Source: Nemertoderma westbladi
Taxonomy: Eukaryota; Xenacoelomorpha; Nemertodermatida; Nemertodermatidae
Length of the DNA: 60,167 bases
Assembly (NCBI GenBank): GCA_032718475.1
Contig: JAUCBJ010006840.1
Location: 1 to 60,167 of the forward strand
Direction of reading: 5' to 3'
Position 1 is the first letter of the stretch, and every line of letters starts with the position of its first letter. Position numbers and translations under genes: made by a program. Positions 20,341 to 32,600 of the stretch are shown here, in pieces. A model generated the notes under the pieces. The model was given only the letters and a program-made list of their open reading frames with translations. It made no database searches and was not told where the DNA came from.

Positions 20341-23300
20341 TAGGGGGGTTGGCTCGGGTCGGGATGCGAGAATAGATCTAATGGAGCGAGAATAGATCTA
20401 ATGGAACGCAGTAGGGCGTGTTGGCTCGGCACAGGACGCGAGAATAGATCTAATGGAACGCAGTAGGGCGTGTTGGCTAGGCTCGGGATGCGAGAATAGA
20501 TCTAATGGAGCGAGAATAGATCTAATGGAACGCAGTAGGGCGTGTTGGCTCGGGTCGGGATGCGAGAATAGATCTAATGGAGCGCAGTAGGGCGTGTTGG
20601 CTCGGGTCGGGATGCGAGAATAGATCTAATGGAGCGCAGTAGGGCGTGTTGGCTCGGGTCGGGACGCGAGAATAGATCTAATGGAACGCAGTAGGGCGTG
20701 TTGGATCGGGTCGGGACGCGAGAATAGATCTAATGGAACGCAGTAGGGCGTGTTGGCTCGGGTCGGGATGCGAGAATAGATCTAATGGAGCGCAGTAGGG
20801 CGTGTTGGCTCGGGTCGGGACGCGAGAATAGATCTAATGGAGCGCAGTAGGGCATGTTGGCTCGGCTCAGGACGCGAGAATAGATCTAATGGAACGCAGT
20901 AGGGCGTGTTGGCTAGGCTCGGGATGCGAGAATAGATCTAATGGAGCGAGAATAGATCTAATGGAGCGCAGTAGGGCGTGTTGGCTCGGGTCGGGACGCG
21001 AGAATAGATCTAATGGAACGCAGTAGGGCGTGTTGGATCGGGTCGGGACGCGAGAATAGATCTAATGGAACGCAGTAGGGCGTGTTGGCTCGGGTCGGGA
21101 TGCGAGAATAGATCTAATGGAGCGCAGTAGGGCGTGTTGGCTCGGGTCGGGATGCGAGAATAGATCTAATGGAGCACAGTAGGGCGTGTTGGCTAGGCTC
21201 GGGATGCGAGAATAGATCTAATGGAACGCAGTAGGGCGTGTTGGCTAGGCTCGGGATGCGAGAATAGATCTAATGGAGCGAGAATAGATCTAATGGAACG
21301 CAGTAGGGCGTGTTGGCTCGGGTCGGGACGCGAGAATAGATCTAATGGAACGCAGTAGGGCGTGTTGGATCGGGTCGGGACGCGAGAATAGATCTAATGG
21401 AACGCAGTAGGGCGTGTTGGCTAGGCTCGGGATGCGAGAATAGATCTAATGGAGCGAGAATAGATCTAATGGAACGCAGTAGGGCGTGTTGGCTCGGGTC
21501 GGGACGCGAGAATAGATCTAATGGAACGCAGTAGGGCGTGTTGGATCGGGTCGGGACGAGAGAATAGATCTAATGGAGCGCAGTAGGGCGTGTTAGCTCG
21601 GTTCAGGGCTCGATAATAGATCTAATGGAGCGCAGTAGGGCGTGTTGGCTCGGGTCGGGACGAGAGAATAGATCCAATGGAACGCAGTAGGGCGTGTTGG
21701 CTCGGGTCGGGATGCGAGAATAGATCTAATGGAGCGCAGTAGGGCATGTTGGCTCGGCTCAGGACGCGAGAATAGATCTAATGGAACGCAGTAGGGCGTG
21801 TTGGCTAGGCTCGGGATGCGAGAATAGATCTAATGGAGCGAGAATAGATCTAATGGAACGCAGTAGGGCGTGTTGGCTCGGGTCGGGACGCGAGAATAGA
21901 TCTAATGGAACGCAGTAGGGCGTGTTGGCTCGGGTCGGGATGCGAGAATAGATCTAATGGAGCACAGTAGGGCGTGTTGGCTAGGCTCGGGATGCGAGAA
22001 TAGATCTAATGGAACGCAGTAGGGCGTGTTGGCTAGGCTCGGGATGCGAGAATAGATCTAATGGAGCGAGAATAGATCTAATGGAACGCAGTAGGGCGTG
22101 TTGGCTCGGGTCGGGACGCGAGAATAGATCTAATGGAACGCAGTAGGGCGTGTTGGATCGGGTCGAGACGCGAGAATAGATCTAATGGAACGCAGTAGGG
22201 CGTGTTGGCTAGGCTCGGGATGCGAGAATAGATCTAATGGAGCGAGAATAGATCTAATGGAACGCAGTAGGGCGTGTTGGCTCGGGTCGGGACGCGAGAA
22301 TAGATCTAATGGAACGCAGTAGGGCGTGTTGGATCGGGTCGGGACGAGAGAATAGATCTAATGGAGCGCAGTAGGGCGTGTTAGCTCGGTTCAGGGCTCG
22401 ATAATAGATCTAATGGAGCGCAGTAGGGCGTGTTGGCTCGGGTCGGGACGCGAGAATATATCTAATGGAACGCAGTAGGGCGTGTTGGCTCGGGTCGGGA
22501 CGCGGGAATAGATCCAATGGAGCGCAGTAGGGCGTGTTGGCTCGGGTCGGGAAGCGAGAATAGATCTAATGCAGCGCAGTAGGGTGTGTTGGCTCGGGTC
22601 GGGATGCGAGAATAGATCTAATGGAACGCAGTAGGGCGTGTTGGATCGGGTCGGGACGAGAGAATAGATCTAATGGAGCGCAGTAGGGCATGTTGGCTCG
22701 GGTCGGGATGCGAGAATAGATCTAATGGAGCGCAGTAGGGCGTGTTGGTTCGGGTCGGGATGCGAGACTATATCTAATGGAACGCAGTAGGGCGTGTTGG
22801 CTCGGGTCGGGACACGAGAATATATCTAATGGAACGCAGTAGGGCGTGTTGGCTCGGGTCGGGATGCGAGAATAGATCTAATGGAACGCAGTAGGGCGTG
22901 TTGGCTCGGGTCGGGACGCGAGAATAGATCTAATGGAATGCAGTAGGGCGTGTTGGCTCGGGTCGGGACGCGAGAATAGATCTAATGCAGCGCAGTAGGG
23001 TGTGTTGGCTCGGGTCGGGACGCGAGAATAGATCTAATGGAACGCAGTAGGGCGTGTTGGATCGGGTCGGGACGGGACGCGAGAATAGATCTAATGGAAC
23101 GCAGTAGGGCGTGTTGGCTCGGGTCGGGATGCGAGAATAGATCTAATGGAGCGCAGTAGGGCGTGTTGGCTCGGGTCGGGACGCGAGAATAGATCTAATG
23201 GAGCGCAGTAGGGCATGTTGGCTCGGCTCAGGACGCGAGAATAGATCTAATGGAACGCAGTAGGGCGTGTTGGCTCGGGTCGGGACGCGAGAATAGATCT

Positions 23301-26300
23301 AATGGAGCGCAGTAGGGCGTGTTGGCTCGGCTCAGGACGCGAGAATAGATCTAATGGAACGCAGTAGGGCGTGTTGGCTCGGCTCAGGACGCGAGAATAG
23401 ATCTAATGGAACGCAGTAGGGCGTGTTGGCTCGGGTCGGGACACGAGAATAGATCTAATGGAGCGCAGTAGGGCGTGTTGGCTCGGCTCAGGACGCGAGA
23501 ATAGATCTAATGGAACGCAGTAGGGCGTGTTGGCTAGGCTCGGGATGCGAGAATAGATCTAATGGAGCGAGAATAGATCTAATGGAACGCAGTAGGGCGT
23601 GTTGGCTCGGGTCGGGACGAGAGAATAGATCCAATGGAACGCAGTAGGGCGTGTTGGCTCGGGTCGGGATGCGAGAATAGATCTAATGGAGCGCAGTAGG
23701 GCATGTTGGCTCGGCTCAGGACGCGAGAATAGATCTAATGGAACGCAGTAGGGCGTGTTGGCTAGGCTCGGGATGCGAGAATAGATCTAATGGAGCGAGA
23801 ATAGATCTAATGGAACGCAGTAGGGCGTGTTGGCTCGGGTCGGGACGCGAGAATAGATCTAATGGAACGCAGTAGGGCGTGTTGGCTCGGGTCGGGATGC
23901 GAGAATAGATCTAATGGAGCACAGTAGGGCGTGTTGGCTAGGCTCGGGATGCGAGAATAGATCTAATGGAACGCAGTAGGGCGTGTTGGCTAGGCTCGGA
24001 ATGCGAGAATAGATCTAATGGAGCGAGAATAGATCTAATGGAACGCAGTAGGGCGTGTTGGCTCGGGTCGGGACGCGAGAATAGATCTAATGGAACGCAG
24101 TAGGGCGTGTTGGATCGGGTCGGGACGCGAGAATAGATCTAATGGAACGCAGTAGGGCGTGTTGGCTAGGCTCGGGATGCGAGAATAGATCTAATGGAGC
24201 GAGAATAGATCTAATGGAACGCAGTAGGGCGTGTTGGCTCGGGTCGGGACGCGAGAATAGATCTAATGGAACGCAGTAGGGCGTGTTGGATCGGGTCGGG
24301 ACGAGAGAATAGATCTAATGGAGCGCAGTAGGGCGTGTTAGCTCGGTTCAGGGCTCGATAATAGATCTAATGGAGCGCAGTAGGGCGTGTTGGCTCGGGT
24401 CGGGACGCGAGAATATATCTAATGGAACGCAGTAGGGCGTGTTGGCTCGGGTCGGGACGCGGGAATAGATCCAATGGAGCGCAGTAGGGCGTGTTGGCTC
24501 GGGTCGGGAAGCGAGAATAGATCTAATGCAGCGCAGTAGGGTGTGTTGGCTCGGGTCGGGATGCGAGAATAGATCTAATGGAACGCAGTAGGGCGTGTTG
24601 GATCGGGTCGGGACGAGAGAATAGATCTAATGGAGCGCAGTAGGGCATGTTGGCTCGGGTCGGGATGCGAGAATAGATCTAATGGAGCGCAGTAGGGCGT
24701 GTTGGTTCGGGTCGGGATGCGAGACTATATCTAATGGAACGCAGTAGGGCGTGTTGGCTCGGGTTGGGACACGAGAATATATCTAATGGAACGCAGTAGG
24801 GCGTGTTGGCTCGGGTCGGGATGCGAGAATAGATCTAATGGAACGCAGTAGGGCGTGTTGGCTTGGGTCGGGACGCGAGAATAGATCTAATGGAATGCAG
24901 TAGGGCGTGTTGGCTCGGGTTGGGACGCGAGAATAGATCTAATGCAGCGCAGTAGGGTGTGTTGGCTCGGGTCGGGACGCGAGAATAGATCTAATGGAAT
25001 GCAGTAGGGCGTGTTGGCTCGGGTCGGGACGCGAGAATAGATCTAATGGAACGCAGTAGGGCGTGTTGGCTCGGGTCGGGACGCAAGAATAGATCTAATG
25101 CAGCGCAGTAGGGTGTGTTGGCTCGGCTCGGGATGCGAGAATAGATCTAATGGAACGCAGTAGGGCGTGTTGGCTCGGGTCGGGACGCGAGAATATATCT
25201 AATGGAATGCAGTAGGGCGTGTTGGCTCGGGTCGGGACACGAGAATATATCTAATGGAACGCAGTAGGGCGTGTTGGCTCGGGTCGGGACGCGAGAATAG
25301 ATCTAATGGAATGTAGTAGGGAGTGTTGGCTCGGGTCGGGACGCGAGAATAGATCTAATGGAGCGCAGTAGGGCGTGTTGGATCGGGTCGGGATGCGAGA
25401 ATAGATCTAATGGAGCGCAGTAGGGCGTGTTGGCTCGGGTCGGGACGCGAGAATAGATCTAATGGTACGCAGTAGGGCGTGTTGGCTCGGGTCGGGACGC
25501 GAGAATATATCTAATGGAACGCAGTAGGGCGTGTTGGCTCGGGTCGGGACGCGAGAATATATCTAATGGAACGCAGTAGGGCGTGTTGGCTCGGGTCGGG
25601 ACACGAGAATATATCTAATGGAACGCAGTAGGGCGTGTTGGCTCGGCATGCGAGAATAGATCTAATGGAACGCAGTAGGGCGTGTTGGCTCGGGTCAGGA
25701 CGCAAGAATATATCTAATGGAACGCAGTAGGGCGTGTTGGCTCGGGTCGGGACGCGAGAATATATCTAATGGAACGCAGTAGGGCGTGTTGGCTCGGGTC
25801 GGGACACGAGAATATATCTAATGGAACGCAGTAGGACGTGTTGGATCGGCTCAGGACGCGAGAATAGATCCAATGGAGCGCAGTAGGGCGTGTTGGCTCG
25901 GGTCGGGACGCGAGAATAGATCTAATGGAACGCAGTAGGGCGTGTTGGATCGGGTCGGGACGAGAGAATAGATCTAATGGAGCGAGAATAGATCTAATGC
26001 AACGCAGTAGGGCGTTTTAGCTCGGTTTAGGACACGAGAATAGATCTAATGGAACGCAGTAGGGCGTGTTGGATCGGGTCGGGACGAGAGAATAGATCTA
26101 ATGGAGCGCAGTAGGGCGTGTTGGCTCGGCTCAGGACGCGAGAATAGATCTAATGGAACGCAGTAGGACGTGTTGGATCGGCTCAGGACGCGAGAATAGA
26201 TCTAATGGAACGCAGTAGGACGTGTTGGATCGGCTCAGGACGCGAGAATAGATCTAATGGAACGCAGTAGGGCGTGTTGGCTCGGGTCGGGACGCGAGAA

Positions 26301-26612
26301 TAGATCTAATGGAGCGCAGTAGGGAGTGTTGGCTCGGGTCGGGACGCGAGAATATATCTAATGGAACGCAGTAGGGCGTGTTGGCTCGGGTCGGGACGCG
26401 AGAATAGATCTAATGGAATGTAGTAGGGAGTGTTGGCTCGGGTCGGGACGCGAGAATAGATCTAATGGAGCGCAGTAGGGCGTGTTGGCTCGGGTCGGGA
26501 CGCGAGAATAGATCTAATGGAACGCAGTAGGGCGTGTTGGCTCGGGTCGGGACACGAGAATATATATAATGGAACGCAGTAGGGCGTGTTGGCTCGACTT
26601 GAGGTGCGATAA
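20341..26612 (+). repeat. Satellite array of 52-bp units
   Basis: Roughly 115-120 units run from GGCTCGGGTCGGGACGCGAG through AATAGATCTAATGGAACGCA to GTAGGGCGTGTT (52 bp). Every unit carries the palindrome AGATCT or a one-base variant. Some units have an extra 20-bp duplication of AGCGAGAATAGATCTAATGG. Variants are shared at fixed distances (788 and 1957 bp), showing block duplication inside the array. No ORF is credible across it. Confidence 0.97.
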
Positions 26613-28337
26613 TAGGACGCTCAGGACCCCAATCTATATGTAACAGAACAAACAAGTACCCTAAATACTCCTCCAACAAACCCCATGCTCGCTCACTATA
26701 AACAGTTTCTCAATCTCGAACTTCAGACATGATTATTTGGAAAAATTAGTAACGTTAGAACCTTTAAGAGTGTTGAGTTTGTAAATATTTTATCAAAATA
26801 AATTATGTTGTTTGAATGTGTTTAAAATTTATTTAAACAATTAATAAACAAATCTAATATATTTACATCTAATGAAATAATTACACCATTAAGAGACACA
26901 TAATACTAATAAATATTTTGTATAATAGAAGGCAAAACATCGCACCAAATTTATTAATTAAAACAAAATATTATTTTTCTGACCGCAAATTTATTTAGGC
27001 CATTATTGTTTTGGTTCCACTTCCCCGCACTTTATTGATTCCCCTTACCGTGTCTCAGCAACCTGCACCTTACAAACCTGCATACTGTAATACATAGTGG
27101 ATAACCGATAAATAATATTTAAGGTCAGAAAGAGAAATATTTAAGGTCAAAAAAAAAATCTAATTAAAAATATATATTTAAGTAAGTAGAACAATGTATT
27201 TGAATTAAACGCGAGGCATTAGCTTTGCACAACCCGAAGGTATGAAAACATCCAGGATTGGCCACCGCAATTATAAAAATAATTAATCAATATTAAAAAA
27301 AGATTATTCAATAATATTTAAAATAATATTATATGTTCATGTTTAACTTTTGGCCCCATTTTAACAATGTGGGATAGTGATAGTATATATTACTGCAGTT
27401 TGCGATGGTTTTTAGTGAATAAATAATTAGTGTAATATTACTTACAACTGTTACCAAATTAATGCCACACTGACGATATAACAATACATTAATAATAATT
27501 TATTAATAGCCACAGGACATATTACTTTATGGACGCCCGCTTATACCATGTTTTGAAAGTAGCACTTTTCAGTGTTATAGCCAGAGTCTATATATTTATG
27601 TACCAAGAGAACGCAGCGAGGGAGGTTTACATAAATATACAAAATTATTTAACACTCAATGAATAGGCCCTAGTGCTCTTTTCATACAATGATATATGTA
27701 ATTTTGTTACTTATTATGTATTATGTAAACTTATCGGCGTTCTGATTAAATCATTTAAACGCTTACAGCTATAACTCGCCGCACAGACTGTTGTTTATTA
27801 TTTCTCCAGTACTCCGACGTAGACATTGTATACGCAGTTTGGGATTGTTTACCGTAAAGTTGTTGTGATTATCAAAGTTAAATAATTTTGAATCAGTAAT
27901 ATAAAATAAGGTTGGACGGTGAGGCCTACTTCTCACAATGATGTAAATAGTTCTTGGTTAACAAACCTTATACTAAGTACAGTTTACGGTAATGGAGGAT
28001 CTAAGTGCCGAATAAAATATAAAATGGAATGATGCGAGTAGCATAATGTAATGAATACAAAAGTAAAATAATAAAAACCGAATAATTAATAACTAATTAA
28101 GTAGATTATTTATTTAGCCATGTACCTCATTGCAACAAATAATGCGCTGGAACTAATGATTTATTTAGAGATGAAGAAACTGGTTAATAATAATAATTTA
28201 TATAGTGCTGATAAAAAAATTATAATGTTTGAACAATCCAGGCTATAAATGTGAATTTACGATACTCTATAAAACACGAGGCAGCAGCGTGATATAAATC
28301 TACACCAAAACCCTTCCAACTCCCCAATCTCAGTTTG
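26613..28337. other. A/T-rich intergenic DNA, no gene seen
   Basis: No ORF is supported. One degenerate MITE copy lies at about 27546-27690. Confidence 0.5.
27546..27690. mobile_element. Foldback MITE, copy 3 (degenerate)
   Basis: It shares AAAGTAGCACTTTTCAGTGT and GAACGCAGCGAGGGAGGTTT with the 17396-17530 copy. The right arm has decayed. Confidence 0.65.
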
Positions 28338-29378
28338 GTGTTTAAACGGGATCCCAATCCCGATCCAGTATAACCGGTATCCCGGTTAAAACAGCAACCC
28401 CGGCCCCGGTCCTTTCGAATTCCTGTTTATTGTATAATTGTATTCCCCTATAAAAGGCGGTCATCCAAATTGGGATGATTATGATAATTTTTGACTAAGT
28501 TGAGGTGACGAAATTTGTTTTGAATATCCATGATATATGCGAATTAACAAACTTCTGTAAATCGTGGCTGGTATCCATGCCAACATGGAATTTCAATTTC
28601 AAATTGTATCGATTTCATGAACTTTCATTCAGAGCTCTATATTTTGGCATTTTCTTGGTTTTTTTTGGAGGCGAATTCAGCTGAACTAATTAAAATACTA
28701 CCACTGTAACTAAAATACTTCGTACCTCTCACTGGGTGCAAAAAGTTGGTGCCAGCACCAAAATTTCAGATTTTAGCTTCTTTGAAAATTTAGCACCCAA
28801 CGAAATATAGTAGAACCGGAACCGTCCATTCAGTCACTTCATAAATATTACCATTGCATTCAGCAGCCGAGAAAACCTATGTAGATTGTGAATCAGAGCT
28901 TATAAATATATTTCAGATCTCTGAAAATTGAAATTTTTGCGTTTTAACCATTTTTGATTGTCCCTTACTTTTTGCTAAATATCGCCAAAACGAAAAAAGA
29001 TTGACGAAGCTGCTTGTATATTTGAAATCTCATAAAATTTCGGACATAATGAGATAATAAAATGAAAATCGACTTTTTTTTTATCAACATCTGACTAAAT
29101 GTGAGATAAACAGAAATGGCGTTTTAAACTTAAGGCCCCTTTCTTTGGACACTGACACAAACTTTAAGTAAATTTGTTGAATATCTGATAAGTTCCAGCA
29201 GAACGGAAATGTTCTGATTATATATATTTTTTATGTTACACAAAACCCGCCACATATACTCTTAACTTTAAGGAATTTAATCCAAAATTGCAATCCCGAT
29301 CCCGAAAAACGGGATCCGAGATTGATAATCCCGACCCCGATCCCGGAAATCCCAAAAAGTCTGATCCCGTTTAAACAC
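28338..29378. mobile_element. Non-autonomous transposon with GTGTTTAAACGGGATC ends
   Basis: A perfect 16-bp terminal inverted repeat, GTGTTTAAACGGGATC, is at 28338-28353 and its complement at 29363-29378. Just inside both ends are clusters of GATCCCGA / GGGATCC words. The 1041-bp body has no ORF. No clear target duplication was identified, so the superfamily is open. Confidence 0.7.
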
Positions 29379-29681
29379 TTATCTCCGTTATTTCTCATCC
29401 AAATCCTTTCGGATGTTTGTAATGCGGCCTGTACAATACCAATGACATACCGGTACTAACAGATATTCAGATTCACGAGCATTAGCTTGATAAAATAGAG
29501 CGCTCCAACAAATAAAAACGTAAAAACGATAAAACAATAAAAACAAAATGAATAACACTTGACGACGATATAAGTTGAAGCTGAACCTTGTGACCGTTGG
29601 CTAAAGGAGTGTTCGAGAAGCAATGCATAACGCCATCGGTAAGGGGTGATCGGAATGTGGGAAATGGCTACGGTATCTTAT

Positions 29682-32600
29682 CTATAGAATGTTACAAATG
29701 GCACACTTTCGGACATCGACGGTTTCTACTGGGCTGTTATGGGACGGGGGCGAGTGGGTTAGGGAGTCCAGGGATGGTCTGGGGAATCGTAACGGCTGAG
29801 GGACGACCTCCCCCCCGGGGGGTCGGGTTGGCGCTGCCGTGGTGACCGGGGGGTGCTCCGCGGGGGGAGACGGCTCCGCGATGGGGGCCAGCACCAGGTC
29901 CACCGTCTGGGGGGCATCCCCCGAGCCCCCTGCGCCCCCCACGTTCAGCACCCTCACCGGCGCTTCCGGCTGCACGTGACGCGAGATCCTCTCCGCTACG
30001 TCATTGTACTTCCGGTCCATATCCGCGTGCAGACCCGAGCCTCCGTGGCCCCCAGTTCCACAGAAGTCCACGTAGAGATACTGAGAGAAAGTGAGCGAGA
30101 GACAGCCAGCGGGGGGCCAATCTACCGGCCGAAGGACAATGGGGACGATGAGTTTGTGAAGGAGATCGGCGAGGGTGACCTCCTTGCAGCAGTTGGAGGA
30201 GACGAGGTACTTGGGGGTCACGCAGGCGATCACAACCCGACACTGACGGATTCCCTCGTCTATCTTCTGGTACAGCAGATCGCCTCCGCCCATCTGGCCG
30301 ATGTCCATCCAGCATCGGAACCCGTAGCTCTCCAATCGGTCCCGCAGCACCCGCACCTCGTCCTGCACCTCCCATTGGTAGGATATAAAGACGGGGGGCG
30401 GCCGACGTCCCTGGGTGTCAGTCCGACCCTTCTGCAACAGGTCCACCACGTCCTGCCTGCCGATCCCGTCCAATGAGGAGACCAACATGTCGAGACTGAG
30501 TTGCTGATTGCCTGAGCTGAGAATCCAGTCGGAGAGCAGCGCGACGCCGGGGTTGTCGTCGTCCCGGAAGGAATCAAGCCGCATCGCGCGGTAGCCGAGT
30601 CGCAGCCCCAGCGTGGTCCAATCGTCCGGCTCTAAGGAGAGCAACTTAGCGGCGGCGGTCAGCCACACGGGGGTGTCGCCGTCGGTGGGGGTCGGCGAGA
30701 TGAGCGGCAACGGGATGATACGCGGCTCGGGGAACCACCGACGGAACGAGTTGCTCTTCACCCGTGTGTGCTCGCACAGGACGAGTTTATTCGAGACGCA
30801 TTCGTCGAGGTTGAGGAAGTGGAAGCAACCCTCTTCGTCGCAACGTTTAACGCCGTGCGACGGACAGGGACGTCCGCAAGGACAGCGAACCGCCGCCTCG
30901 AACATTATGTGTTTCATCCAGATCTCGCGCAGGTCCGCCAACGTTGAGTCGATAAAGTTTCTCACTTTAGCGACGACTTCCCTCGCCGGTTGGTCCGACG
31001 GTTGCGGAAGAGGACTCGCTTCCTCAACCGAATCAGATTCGCTTTCCGTTCCATAACTTCTGACTCGTAGAACAACTACCTTTATCCGACTCAACGCCTT
31101 GGGCGCCATCTCGAGGTAGAGATCGTGTTGGTCGTCGAGATAGAGTCGGGCCCGGCGGTGGTAGAGGGTTGGCTCGCGGCCTCCGAGGTCCTGCGACCAG
31201 CGGACGGCGCGGATCAGCAGCCGGTGGAACAGCCCGTCCGGGAGGAATCCGTGGAAGAGCAGGAAGAACACGACGTCCTCCGGGCCGGGCGCGCAGAGGC
31301 GTTGGATCTCGTCCAGGGGAGCGGGTCGGAGTCGGCTCGGGACCACGTACGATACGTCCCATCGGCCGGAGTCGAACACCCGTCGAGGCGGTAATCGCTC
31401 CACTAGCAGGTCAAACCGCTCCATCAACCCGACCAGGTAGACCTTCTGTTCGATAAACTCGCGCCACATGTGGTCGATAAGTCGGTCGTCTAGAACGCCA
31501 CTGTGGTCCAGACGGTCCCAGGAGCCAATCAGAGACGACCACTGGTCGTCCACGTCTCGGACAGTGATCACCTTCCGGAACACATCGATTAGCCATTGCG
31601 GCCGTATGATTACCGTCTCACCTAACGCCGCATCGATTGCTCCGCTTCCTCCGAAGTACACGATTGATCCGAGATCGTGGTAGAAGTTGAGCATGGTCAA
31701 AAGCTGCTCGCGATCTACTATCATTCCCTGATCCGCGATCATGGCTCCTAACTTCTCCACCGAGATGTAATTAATCCCGCGTTGAATCCACTCGCTAAGA
31801 GATCGTTCGAACTTCAACCATTGCAACGGCATCTGTTCCCCCATGTAACTCTCCCCTAAAACCGCCTCCTCAATATGTTTCCTCAATCTGGAATCAATAA
31901 CGTTTACTCTCGTAAAGGAATGAGTTTACCATATGGGAAGGATGGCCCCAAACTGTGTAAGATTATCGGAAGACACCGACCTGATGCCCTACATAATGGG
32001 TAATATTACAGCATGCAAGCTCTTTACCTAACAATAATTTAGACTTTCAATAAATCCAATGATTGCCGTTACCATAACTAGGCCTATAGTTGTTTACATT
32101 TTTTACACATTGAAATCTACTAATCCAGAGTGATGCCACATCTAAGCGACTCCACGGAATGCGCCCACGACAGAACATTCTGAGACACAAATTATGACCT
32201 TCGCAGCACAGATTTTACCAGCGAACATTCACCATTGTGTAAATTGTTTAACAATATTAATTGGTTTCCTGATTCACGGGCAACATCTTATAGTCTTATA
32301 GTAGCATTTGTAGAAACATTACAGATTGTCGATACAATTATAAGGAGGTTCCTGGATTATCTATGAATGCGTTAAATACTATAATGAACTTTGTTTGTAC
32401 TCGTTGATTTTCTTTCTATGGTGCCGTTTACGTCATTATTATCATAGTGTTCAATCGAACTCGGGGCACTTACTTACTTATTAGTCAGTGCTGTGTACAA
32501 TTAATTCATATACGCTAAATTAATAAATAATAATAATAATAGTCCAAAAGTTAAACTATTGTAAATTTTTACTGGAACTTTCCTGTAACTGTACCTTGCT

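Noticed and set aside
29853-31056. Plus-strand ORFs of 207 and 147 residues (29853-30476 and 30613-31056)
   Set aside because: They are antisense shadows of the GC-rich Roco-TIR exon; no domain is recognisable and the opposite strand explains the sequence.
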